DNA of 64,000 bases from Phlebotomus papatasi (Eukaryota > Arthropoda > Insecta > Diptera > Psychodidae): positions 62,001-126,000 of the forward strand of contig NW_026604485.1 in the NCBI RefSeq assembly GCF_024763615.1, in the 5' to 3' direction. Position 1 is the first letter of the stretch. Every line of letters begins with the position of its first letter. Positions 53,901 through 64,000 of this stretch are shown piece after piece. Under the pieces are notes generated by a model that had not been told where the DNA came from, made no database searches, and saw only the letters and a program-made list of their open reading frames with translations. The translations under genes were made by a program, and so were the position numbers.

Positions 53901-56900
53901 TTTACAAAATAAAGGATCTAATATTTATTGACTTTTTTTTATTTAATGATTTGAAGTTTCACACAGGTATTTGATAAATTCTTTAATTGCAATAACCCAG
54001 AAAGACTTTTAAGTGATCAAGGGGTCTGTCATTTACAAAATAAAGGATCTAATATTTATTGACTTTTTTTATTTAATGATTTGAAGTTTCACACAGGTAT
54101 TTGATAAATTCCTTAATTGCAATAACGCATAGAGACTTTTAAGTGATCAAGGGGTCTGTCATTTACAAAATAAAGGATCTAATATTTATTGACTTTTTTT
54201 ATTTAATGGTTTGGAGTTTCACACAGGCATTTGATAAATTCTTTGATTGCAATAACCCAGAAAGACTTTTAAGTGATCAAGGGGTCTGTCATTTACAAAA
54301 TAAAGGATCTAATATTTATTGACTTTTTTTTTTATTTAATGGTTTGGAGTTTCACACAGGCATTTGATAAATTCTTTAATTGCAATAACGCATAGAGACT
54401 TTTAAGTGATCAAGGGGTCTGTCATTTACAAAATAAAGGATCTAATATTTATTGACTTTTTTTTATTTAATGATTTGAAGTTTCACACAGGTATTTGATA
54501 AATTCCTTAATTGCAATAACGCATAGAGACTTTTAAGTGATCAAGGGGTCTGTCATTTACAAAATAAAGGATCTAATATTTATTGACTTTTTTTATTTAA
54601 TGGTTTGGAGTTTCACACAGGCATTTGATAAATTCTTTGATTGCAATAACCCAGAAAGACTTTTAAGTGATCAAGGGGTCTGTCATTTACAAAATAAAGG
54701 ATCTAATATTTATTGACTTTTTTATTTAATGGTTTGGAGTTTCACACAGGCATTTGATAAATTCTTTAATTAAAATAACGCATAGAGACTTTTAAGTGAT
54801 CAAGGGGTCTGTCATTTACAAAATAAAGGATCTAATATTTATTGACTTTTTTTTTTATTTAATGGTTTGGAGTTTCACACAGGCATTTGATAAATTCTTT
54901 AATTGCAATAACGCATAGAGACTTTTAAGTGATCAAGGGGTCTGTCATTTACAAAATAAAGGATCTAATATTTATTGACTTTTTTTTATTTAATGATTTG
55001 AAGTTTCACACAGGTATTTGATAAATTCCTTAATTGCAATAACGCATAGAGACTTTTAAGTGATCAAGGGGTCTGTCATTTACAAAATAAAGGATCTAAT
55101 ATTTATTGACTTTTTTTTATTTAATGATTTGAAGTTTCACACAGGTATTTGATAAATTCCTTAATTGCAATAACGCATAGAGACTTTTAAGTGATCAAGG
55201 GGTCTGTCATTTACAAAATAAAGGATCTAATATTTATTGACTTTTTTTATTTAATGGTTTGGAGTTTCACACAGGCATTTGATAAATTCTTTGATTGCAA
55301 TAACCCAGAAAGACTTTTAAGTGATCAAGGGGTCTGTCATTTACAAAATAAAGGATCTAATATTTATTGACTTTTTTATTTAATGGTTTGGAGTTTCACA
55401 CAGGCATTTGATAAATTCTTTAATTGCAATAACCCAGAAAGACTTTTAAGTGATCAAGGGGTCTGTCATTTACAAAATAAAGGATCTAATATTTATTGAC
55501 TTTTTTTTATTTAATGATTTGAAGTTTCACACAGGTATTTGATAAATTCTTTAATTGCAATAACCCAGAAAGACTTTTAAGTGATCAAGGGGTCTGTCAT
55601 TTACAAAATAAAGGATCTAATATTTATTGACTTTTTTTATTTAATGATTTGAAGTTTCACACAGGTATTTGATAAATTCCTTAATTGCAATAACGCATAG
55701 AGACTTTTAAGTGATCAAGGGGTCTGTCATTTACAAAATAAAGGATCTAATATTTATTGACTTTTTTATTTAATGGTTTGGAGTTTCACACAGGCATTTG
55801 ATAAATTCTTTGATTGCAATAACCCAGAAAGACTTTTAAGTGATCAAGGGGTCTGTCATTTACAAAATAAAGGATCTAATATTTATTGACTTTTTTTATT
55901 TAATGGTTTGGAGTTTCACACAGGCATTTGATAAATTCTTTGATTGCAATAACCCAGAAAGACTTTTAAGTGATCAAGGGGTCTGTCATTTACAAAATAA
56001 AGGATCTAATATTTATTGACTTTTTTTTATTTAATGGTTTGGAGTTTCACACAGGCATTTGATAAATTCTTTAATTGCAATAACGCATAGAGACTTTTAA
56101 GTGATCAAGGGGTCTGTCATTTACAAAATAAAGGATCTAATATTTATTGACTTTTTTTATTTAATGGTTTGGAGTTTCACACAGGCATTGGATAAATTCT
56201 TTGATTGCAATAACCCAGAAAGACTTTTAAGTGATCAAGGGGTCTGTCATTTACAAAATAAAGGATCTAATATTTTTTGACTTTTTTATTTAATGGTTTG
56301 GAGTTTCACACAGGCATTTGATAAATTCTTTGATTGCAATAACCCAGAAAGACTTTTAAGTGATCAAGGGGTCTGTCATTTACAAAATAAAGGATCTAAT
56401 ATTTATTGACTTTTTTTTATTTAATGGTTTGGAGTTTCACACAGGCATTTGATAAATTCTTTAATTGCAATAACGCATAGAGACTTTTAAGTGATCAAGG
56501 TGTCTGTCATTTACAAAATAAAGGATCTAATATTTATTGACTTTTTTTATTTAATGGTTTGGAGTTTCACACAGGCATTTGATAAATTCTTTGATTGCAA
56601 TAACCCAGAAAGACTTTTAAGTGATCAAGGGGTCTGTCATTTACAAAATAAAGGGTCTAATATTTATTGACTTTTTTTTTTATTTAATGATTTGAAGTTT
56701 CACACAGGCATTTGATAAATTCTTTAATTGCAATAACCCAGAAAGACTTTTAAGTGAAGGAGTCTGTCATTTACAAAATAAAGGATCTAATATTTATTGA
56801 CTTTTTTTATTTAATGATTTGAAGTTTCACACAGGCATTTGATAAATTCTTTAATTAAAATAACGCATAGAGACTTTTAAGTGATCAAGGGGTCTGTCAT

Positions 56901-57734
56901 TTACAAAATAAAGGATCTAATATTTATTGACTTTTTTTTATTTAATGATTTGAAGTGTCACACAGGCACTTGATAAATTCTTTAATTGCAATAACCCAGA
57001 AAGACTTTTAAGTGATCAAGGGGTCTGTCATTTACAAAATAAAGGATCTAATATTTATTGACTTTTTTTTATTTAATGATTTGAAGTTTCACACAGGCAT
57101 TTGATAAATTCTTTAATTGCAATAACCCAGAAAGACTTTTAAGTGATCAAGGGGTCTGTCATTTACAAAATAAAGGATCTAATATTTATTGACTTTTTTA
57201 CTTAATGGTTGGGAGTTTCACACAGGCATTTGATAAATTCTTTGATTGCAATAACCCAGAAAGACTTTTAAGTGATCAAGGGATCTGTCATTTGCAAAAT
57301 AAAGGATCTAATATTTATTGACTTTTTTTATTTAATGGTTTGGAGTTTCACACAGGCATTTGATAAATTCTTTGATTGCAATAACCCAGAAAGACTTTTA
57401 AGTGATCAAGGGGTCTGTCATTTACAAAATAAAGGATCTAATATTTATTGACTTTTTTTTATTTAATGGTTTGGAGTTTCACACAGGCATTTGATAAATT
57501 CTTTGATTGCAATAACCCAGAAAGACTTTTAAGTGATCAAGGGGTCTGTCATTTACAAAATAAAGGATCTAATATTTATTGACTTTTTTTTATTTAATGG
57601 TTTGGAGTTTCACACAGGCATTTGATAAATTCTTTGATTGCAATAACCCAGAAAGACTTTTAAGTGATCAAGGGGTCTGTCATTTACAAAATAAAGGATC
57701 TAATATTTATTGTCTTTTTTTATTTAATGGTTTG

Positions 57735-57845
57735 GAGTTTAAAGGCATTTGATAAATTCTTTGATTGCAATAACCCAGAAAGACTTTTAAGTGATCAATT
57801 GTCATTTACAAAATAAAGGGTCTAATATTTATTTTTTTTTATTTA
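57735..57845 (+). other. Monomer with three clustered small lesions
   Basis: Within about 110 bp there are three changes. GAGTTTCACACAGGCATTTG is shortened to GAGTTTAAAGGCATTTG. GATCAAGGGGTCTGTCATT becomes GATCAATTGTCATT. TTTATTGAC plus the T run becomes TTTATT plus T run with GAC lost. Neighbouring monomers are normal. Such clustering is expected either from one error-prone repair tract or from a locally poor consensus. Confidence 0.78.
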
Positions 57846-59058
57846 ATGGTTTGAAGTTTCACACAGGCATTTGATAAATTCTTTGATTGCAATAACCCAG
57901 AAAGACTTTTAAGTGATCAAGGGGTCTGTCATTTACAAAATAAAGGATCTAATATTTATTGACTTTTTTTATTTAATGGTTTGGAGTGTCACACAGGCAT
58001 TTGATAAATTCTTTGATTGCAATAACCCAGAAAGACTTTTAAGTGATCAAGGGGTCTGTCATTTACAAAATAAAGGATCTAATATTTATTGATTTTTTTT
58101 TATTTAATGATTTGAAGTTTCACACAGGCATTTGATAAATTCATTAATTGCAATAACCCAGAAAGACTTTTAAGTGATCAAGGGGTCTGTCATTTACAAA
58201 ATAAAGGATCTAATATTTATTGACTTTTTTTTATTTAATGATTTGAAGTTTCACACAGGTATTTGATAAATTCTTTAATTGCAATAACGCATAGAGACTT
58301 TTAAGTGATCAAGGGGTCTGTCATTTACAAAATAAAGGATCTAATATTTATTGACTTTTTTTTATTTAATGATTTGAAGTTTCACACAGGCATTTGATAA
58401 ATTCATTAATTGCAATAACCCAGAAAGACTTTTAAGTGATCAAGGGGTCTGTCATTTACAAAATAAAGGATCTAATATTTATTGACTTTTTTTATTTAAT
58501 GATTTGAAGTTTCACACAGGCATTTGATAAATTCTTTAATTGCAATAACGCATAGAGACTTTTAAGTGATCAAGGGGTCTGCCATTTACAAAATAAAGGA
58601 TCTAATATTTATTGACTTTTTTTTATTTAATGATTTGAAGTTTCACACAGGCATTTGATAAATTCATTAATTGCAATAACCCAGAAAGACTTTTAAGTGA
58701 TCAAGGGGTCTGTCATTTACAAAATAAAGGATCTAATATTTATTGACTTTTTTTTATTTAATGATTTGAAGTTTCACACAGGTATTTGATAAATTCTTTA
58801 ATTGCAATAACGCATAGAGACTTTTAAGTGATCAAGGGGTCTGTCATTTACAAAATAAAGGATCTAATATTTATTGACTTTTTTTATTTAATGGTTTGGA
58901 GTTTCACACAGGCATTTGATAAATTCTTTGATTGCAATAACCCAGAAAGACTTTTAAGTGATCAAGGGGTCTGTCATTTACAAAATAAAGGATCTAATAT
59001 TTATTGACTTTTTTTATTTAATGGTTTGGAGTTTCACACAGGCATTTGATAAATTCTT

Positions 59059-62000
59059 TGATTAAAATAACGCATAGAGACTTTTAAGTGATCAAGGGGT
59101 CTGTCATTTACAAAATAAAGGATCTAATTTTTATTGACTTTTTTTTTATTTAATGATTTGAAGTTTCACACTGGCATTTGATAAATTCTTTAATTGCAAT
59201 AACGCATAGAGACTTTTAAGTGATCAAGGGGTCTGTCATTTACAAAATAAAGGATCTAATATTTATTGACTTTTTTTTATTTAATGATTTGAAGTTTCAC
59301 ACAGGCATTTGATAAATTCTTTAATTAAAATAACGCATAGAGACTTTTAAGTGATCAAAGGGTCTGTCATTTACAAAATAAAGGATATAATATTTATTGA
59401 CTTTTTTTTTATTTAATGACTTCAAGTTTCACACAGGCATTTGATAAATTCTTTAATTGCAATAACCCAGAAAGACTTTTTTTAAGTGATCAAGGGGTCT
59501 GTCATTTACAAAATAAAGAGTCTGATTTTTATTTTTTTTTTACTTTATGGTTTAGAGTTTCACACAGGCATTTGATAAATTCTTTGATTGCAATAACCCA
59601 GAAAGACTTTTAAGTGATCAAGGGGTCTGCCATTTACAAAATAAAGGATCTAATATTTATTGACTTTTTTTATTTAATAGTTTGGAGTTTCACACAGGCA
59701 TTTGATAAATTCTTTGATTGCAATAACCCAGAAAGACTTTTAAGTGATCAAGGGGTCTGTCATTTACAAAATAAAGGATCTAATATTTATTGACTTTTTT
59801 TATTTAATGGTTTGGAGTTTCACACAGGCATTTGATAAATTCTTTAATTGCAATAACCCAGAAAGACTTTTAAGTGATCAAGGGGTCTGTCATTTACAAA
59901 ATAAAGGATCTAATATTTATTGACTTTTTATAATTTAATGATTTGAAGTTTCGCACAGGCACTTGATAAATTCTTTAATTGCAATAACGCATAGAGACTT
60001 TTAAGTGATCAAGGGGTCTGTCATTTACAAAATAAAGGATCTAATATTTATTGACTTTTTTTATTTAATGGTTTGGAGTTTCACACAGGCATTTGATAAA
60101 TTCTTTGATTGCAATAACCCAGAAAGACTTTTAAGTGATCAAGGGGTCTGTCATTTACAAAATAAAGGATCTAATATTTATTGACTTTTTTTTATTTAAT
60201 GGTTTGGAGTTTCACACAGGCATTTGATAAATTCTTTGATTGCAATAACCCAGAAAGACTTTTAAGTGATCAAGGGGTCTGTCATTTACAAAATAAAGGA
60301 TCTAATATTTATTGTCTTTTTTTATTTAATGGTTTGGTGTTTCACACAGGCATTTGATAAATTCTTTGATTGCAATAACCCAGAAAGACTTTTAAGTGAT
60401 CAAGGGGTCTGTCATTTACAAAATAAAGGGTCTAATATTTATTGACTTTTTTTTATTTAATGATTTGAAGTTTCACACAGGCATTTGATAAATTCTTTGA
60501 TTGCAATAACCCAGAAAGACTTTTAAGTGATCAAGGGGTCTGTCATTTACAAAATAAAGGATCTAATATTTATTGACTTTTTTTATTTAATGGTTTGGAG
60601 TGTCACACAGGCATTTGATAAATTCTTTGATTGCAATAACCCAGAAAGACTTTTAAGTGATCAAGGGGTCTGTCATTTACAAAATAAAGGATCTAATATT
60701 TATTGACTTTTTTTATTTAATGATTTGAAGTTTCACACAGGCATTTGATAAATTCTTTAATTGCAATAACGCATAGAGACTTTTAAGTGATCAAGGGGTC
60801 TGCCATTTACAAAATAAAGGATCTAATATTTATTGACTTTTTTTTATTTAATGATTTGAAGTTTCACACAGGCATTTGATAAATTCATTAATTGCAATAA
60901 CCCAGAAAGACTTTTAAGTGATCAAGGGGTCTGTCATTTACAAAATAAAGGATCTAATATTTATTGACTTTTTTTTATTTAATGATTTGAAGTTTCACAC
61001 AGGTATTTGATAAATTCTTTGATTGCAATAACGCATAGAGACTTTTAAGTGATCAAGGGGTCTGTCATTTACAAAATAAAGGATCTAATATTTATTGACT
61101 TTTTTTATTTAATGGTTTGGAGTTTCACACAGGCATTTGATAAATTCTTTGATTGCAATAACCCAGAAAGACTTTTAAGTGATCAAGGGGTCTGTCATTT
61201 ACAAAATAAAGGATCTAATATTTATTGACTTTTTTTATTTAATGGTTTGGAGTTTCACACAGGCATTTGATAAATTCTTTGATTGCAATAACCCAGAAAG
61301 ACTTTTAAGTGATCAAGGGGTCTGTCATTTACAAAATAAAGGATCTAATATTTATTGACTTTTTTTATTTAATGGTTTGGAGTTTCACACAGGCATTTGA
61401 TAAATTCTTTGATTGCAATAACCCAGAAAGACTTTTAAGTGATCAAGGGGTCTGCCATTTACAAAATAAAGGATCTAATATTTATTGACTTTTTTTATTT
61501 AATGGTTTGGAGTGTCACACAGGCATTTGATAAATTCTTTGATTGCAATAACCCAGAAAGACTTTTAAGTGATCAAGGGGTCTGTCATTTACAAAATAAA
61601 GGATCTAATATTTATTAACTTTTTATAATTTAATGATTTGAAGTTTCACACAGGCACTTGATAAATTCTTTAATTGCAATAACGCATAGAGACTTTTAAG
61701 TGATCAAGGGGTCTGTCATTTACAAAATAAAGGATCTAATATTTATTGACTTTTTTTTATTTAATGATTTGAAGTTTCACACAGGCATTTGATAAATTCT
61801 TTAATTAAAATAACGCATAGAGACTTTTAAGTGATCAAAGGGTCTGTCATTTACAAAATAAAGAATATAATATTTATTGACTTTTTTTATTTAATGATTT
61901 GAAGTTTCACACAGGCATTTGATAAATTCTTTAATTGCAATAACGCATAGAGACTTTTAAGTGATCAAGGGGTCTGTCATTTACAAAATAAAGGATCTAA

Positions 62001-63440
62001 TATTTATTGACTTTTTTTATTTAATGATTTGAAGTTTCACACAGGCATTTGATAAATTCTTTAATTGCAATAACGCATAGAGACTTTTAAGTGATCAAGG
62101 GGTCTGTCATTTACAAAATAAAGGATCTAATATTTATTGACTTTTTTTTATTTAATGGTTTGGAGTTTCACACAGGCATTTGATAAATTCTTTAATTGCA
62201 ATAACCCAGAAAGACTTTTAAGTGATCAAGGGGTCTGTCATTTACAAAATAAAGGATCTAATATTTATTGACTTTTTATAATTTAATGATTTGAAGTTTC
62301 ACACAGGCACTTGATAAATTCTTTAATTGCAATAACGCATAGAGACTTTTAAGTGATCAAGGGGTCTGTCATTTACAAAATAAAGGATCTAATATTTATT
62401 GACTTTTTTTTATTTAATGATTTGAAGTTTCACACAGGCATTTGATAAATTCTTTAATTAAAATAACGCATAGAGACTTTTAAGTGATCAAGGGGTCTGT
62501 CATTTACAAAATAAAGGATCTAATTTTTATTGACTTTTTTTTATTTAATGATTTGAAGTTTCACACTGGCATTTGATAAATTCTTTAATTGCAATAACGC
62601 ATAGAGACTTTTAAGTGATGAAGGGGTCTGTCATTTACAAAATAAAGGATCTAATATTTATTGACTTTTTTTTATTTAATGATTTGAAGTTTCACACAGG
62701 CATTTGATAAATTCTTTAATTAAAATAACGCATAGAGACTTTTAAGTGATCAAAGGGTCTGTCATTTACAAAATAAAGGATATAATATTTATTGACTTTT
62801 TTTTTATTTAATGACTTCAAGTTTCACACAGGCATTTGATAAATTCTTTAATTGCAATAACCCAGAAAGACTTTTTTTAAGTGATCAAGGGGTCTGTCAT
62901 TTACAAAATAAAGAGTCTGATTTTTATTTTTTTTTTACTTTATGGTTTAGAGTTTCACACAGGCATTTGATAAATTCTTTGATTGCAATAACCCAGAAAG
63001 ACTTTTAAGTGATCAAGGGGTCTGCCATTTGCAAAATAAAGGATCTAATATTTATTGACTTTTTTTATTTAATGGTTTGGAGTTTCACACAGGCATTTGA
63101 TAAATTCTTTGATTGCAATAACCCAGAAAGACTTTTAAGTGATCAAGGGGTCTGTCATTTACAAAATAAAGGATCTAATATTTATTGACTTTTTTTATTT
63201 AATGGTTTGGAGTTTCACACAGGCATTTGATAAATTCTTTAATTGCAATAACCCAGAAAGACTTTTATGTGATCAAGGGGTCTGTCATTTACAAAATAAA
63301 GGATCTAATATTTATTGACTTTTTATAATTTAATGATTTGAAGTTTCGCACAGGCACTTGATAAATTCTTTAATTGCAATAACGCATAGACACTTTTAAG
63401 TGATCAAGGGGTCTGTCATTTACAAAATAAAGGATCTAAT
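59059..63440 (+). repeat. Block C2
   Basis: Second copy of C with the same markers: TGATTAAAATAACG (59,059), ATGACTTCAAG (59,416 and 62,811), CTTTTTATAATTT with TTCGCACAGGCACTTG (about 59,924 and 63,319), GGTTTGGTG (60,331), TTTATTAACTTTTTATAATTT (about 61,611) and GTGATGAAGG (about 62,615). The offset to C1 is 20,520 at GGTTTGGTG and 20,260 from TTTATTAAC onward, so C2 has two monomers fewer between. It has clean versions of places scrambled in C1. Confidence 0.82.
59416..62810 (+). repeat. 3,395-bp unit, start of an internal C2 tandem
   Basis: The ATGACTTC landmark at 59,416 recurs at 62,811. The next landmark, TATAATTTAA, follows 513 bp later in both cases (59,929 and 63,324). The second unit breaks off at about 63.45 kb where A-type monomers return, so only about 0.6 kb of it is present. 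Confidence 0.82.
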
Positions 63441-64000
63441 ATTTATTGACTTTTTTTATTTAATAGTTTGGAGTTTCACACAGGCATTTGATAAATTCTT
63501 TGATTGCAATAACCCAGAAAGACTTAAGTGATCAAGGGGTCTGTCATTTACAAAATAAAGGATCTAATATTTATTGTCTTTTTTTATTTAATGATTTGAA
63601 GTTTCACACAGGCATTTGATAAATTCTTTAATTGCAATAACCCAGAAAGACTTTTAAGTGATCAAGGGGTCTGTCATTTACAAAATAAAGGATCTAATAT
63701 TTATTGACTTTTTTTATTTAATGATTTGAAGTTTCACACAGGCATTTGATAAATTCTTTAATTGCAATTACCCAGAAAGACTTTTAAGTGATCAAGGGGT
63801 CTGTCATTTACAAAATAAAGGATCTAATATTTATTGACTTTTTTACTTAATGGTTGGGAGTTTCACACAGGCATTTGATAAATTCTTTGATTGCAATAAC
63901 CCAGAAAGACTTTTAAGTGATCAAGGGATCTGTCATTTGCAAAATAAAGGATCTAATATTTATTGACTTTTTTTATTTAATGGTTTGGAGTTTCACACAG
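63441..64000 (+). repeat. Return to A/HOR-type monomers at window end
   Basis: A monomer with TTTAATAGTTTGG and a 3-bp loss (GACTTAAGTGATC at about 63,522) leads to a TTATTGTCTT monomer and plain GATTTGAAG units. From about 63,841 an ACTTAATGGTTGGG monomer follows with GGGATCT and TTTGCAAA, the b subtype. This resembles the C1-to-A2 transition at about 42.9-43.2 kb, so another A-type block may begin here. The array continues past the window. Confidence 0.65.

Larger units (their letters stand above)
50580..59058 (+). repeat. Block B3, expanded third copy of B
   Basis: Matches B1 and B2 by GCATTGGATAA (50,696), GGAATGTCACACAGTC (51,212), TGCTTGCAAT (51,764), GCATTTGGTAAA (52,401), the 10-T run (about 53,408), a second GCATTGGATAA (56,185) and GTGAAGGAGTC (56,754). 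The 10-T to GCATTGG interval is 2,778 bp, against 1,493 in B1 and 170 in B2, because the 10-T monomer and its followers are triplicated (53,408, 54,321, 54,844). B3 has GGATCT where B1 and B2 share GGACCT, and GTCTGTC where they share GTCTGCC, so B1 and B2 are each other's closest copies. The right part (57.2-59.06 kb) is rearranged relative to B1. Confidence 0.83.
1..64000 (+). repeat. Satellite DNA array, ~130-bp monomer, head to tail
   Basis: The whole window is a direct tandem array of one AT-rich monomer of 129-131 bp. Landmarks recur in constant order in every copy: a poly-T run followed by ATTTAATG, then TTTCACACAGGCATTTGAT, the palindrome ATTGCAAT, AACCCAGAAAGAC or AACGCATAGAGAC, the palindrome TGATCA, GGGGTCTGTCATT, ACAAAATAAAGG, and TAATATTTATTGAC. 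All copies read in the same direction and I saw no inverted unit. Dividing the window length by 130 gives about 490 copies. No stretch of more than about 15 bp looks foreign to the repeat. No function is encoded. Satellites of this kind are known from eukaryotic centromeric and other constitutive heterochromatin, but the chromosomal location here is an inference. The array runs off both window ends. Confidence 0.97.

Noticed and set aside
1..64000. CRISPR array
   Set aside because: There are no unique spacers between short direct repeats. The whole 130-bp unit is repeated, and the differences are point variants shared among many units.
1..64000. Tandem tRNA, 5S rRNA or snRNA gene cluster
   Set aside because: The unit has none of the GC-rich conserved elements of these genes (no A-box/B-box pair or cloverleaf). 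It is only about 27% G+C.
1..64000. Polyadenylation signals (AATAAA) and terminators
   Set aside because: AATAAA occurs in every monomer, and its complement too (TTTATT beside the T run). In DNA this AT-rich, hexamers carry no information about transcripts.
1..64000. TATA-like promoters and -10/-35 boxes
   Set aside because: TTGACTTTTT and TAATAT-like strings occur once per monomer, but there is no downstream gene. They follow from base composition.
1..64000. Transposon or IS element embedded in the array
   Set aside because: I saw no terminal inverted repeats, target-site duplications or transposase-length frames. The only non-standard pieces are under about 60 bp and are mostly made of repeat fragments.
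1..64000. Telomeric or microsatellite repeats
   Set aside because: No short-period arrays are present. The only simple sequence is the T run of about 6-10 bases in each monomer.
1..64000. Naming the satellite or the host species
   Set aside because: I do not recognise this monomer. A search of repeat databases and of eukaryotic assemblies with the first 130 bp would decide it; a match to a named satellite would settle identity and chromosomal location.

Overview
This window is one uninterrupted tandem-repeat (satellite) array. A roughly 130-bp AT-rich monomer (about 27% G+C in the commonest version) repeats head to tail on the + strand from the first base to the last. By length that is about 490 copies. 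I found no unique sequence longer than a few bases, no inverted monomers, no transposon, and no gene, tRNA, rRNA or CRISPR array. The longest open frames are 62-88 codons and arise because the repeat length is not a multiple of three. Both window edges lie inside the array, so its real limits are unknown. A noncoding satellite with higher-order structure at this scale is typical of eukaryotic centromeric, pericentromeric, subtelomeric or knob heterochromatin. I do not recognise the monomer and cannot name the species, or tell which of these locations applies.

The array is organised at four levels. (1) Monomers of 129-131 bp fall into a small set of subtypes, defined by linked substitutions and by the length of a poly-T run. 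(2) In several stretches four subtypes follow in fixed order, giving a 519-520 bp higher-order repeat (HOR) with occasional 2-, 3- and 5-monomer units (259, 389 and 650 bp). (3) These are embedded in multi-kilobase blocks that are themselves duplicated. I call them P (three consecutive units of 3,904, 6,368 and 5,149 bp), A (two copies), B (three copies, two of them in tandem 7,067 bp apart) and C (two copies). (4) The order A-B-B-C is followed by A-B-C, so rare marker mutations recur 20-27.8 kb apart.

Layout: 1-442 left partial; P1 443-4346; P2 4347-10714; P3 10715-15863; A1 15864-24073; B1 24074-31140; B2 31141-36750; C1 36751 to about 42880; A2 about 42881-50579; B3 50580-59058; C2 59059 to about 63440; then a return to A-type HOR monomers up to 64000. 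Boundaries were placed where shared marker mutations start or stop, and most are good to about one monomer.

Nothing here works as a gene set. The interest is evolutionary. The window records unequal exchange (copy-number steps in whole monomers), within-monomer recombination between linked markers, and a handful of scrambled junctions built from short pieces of the same repeat, concentrated near 12.4, 14.5-15.1, 28.0, 38.6-39.8, 50.4-50.9 and 57.7 kb. Those junctions are either template-switch scars or assembly errors, and sequence alone cannot decide between them.
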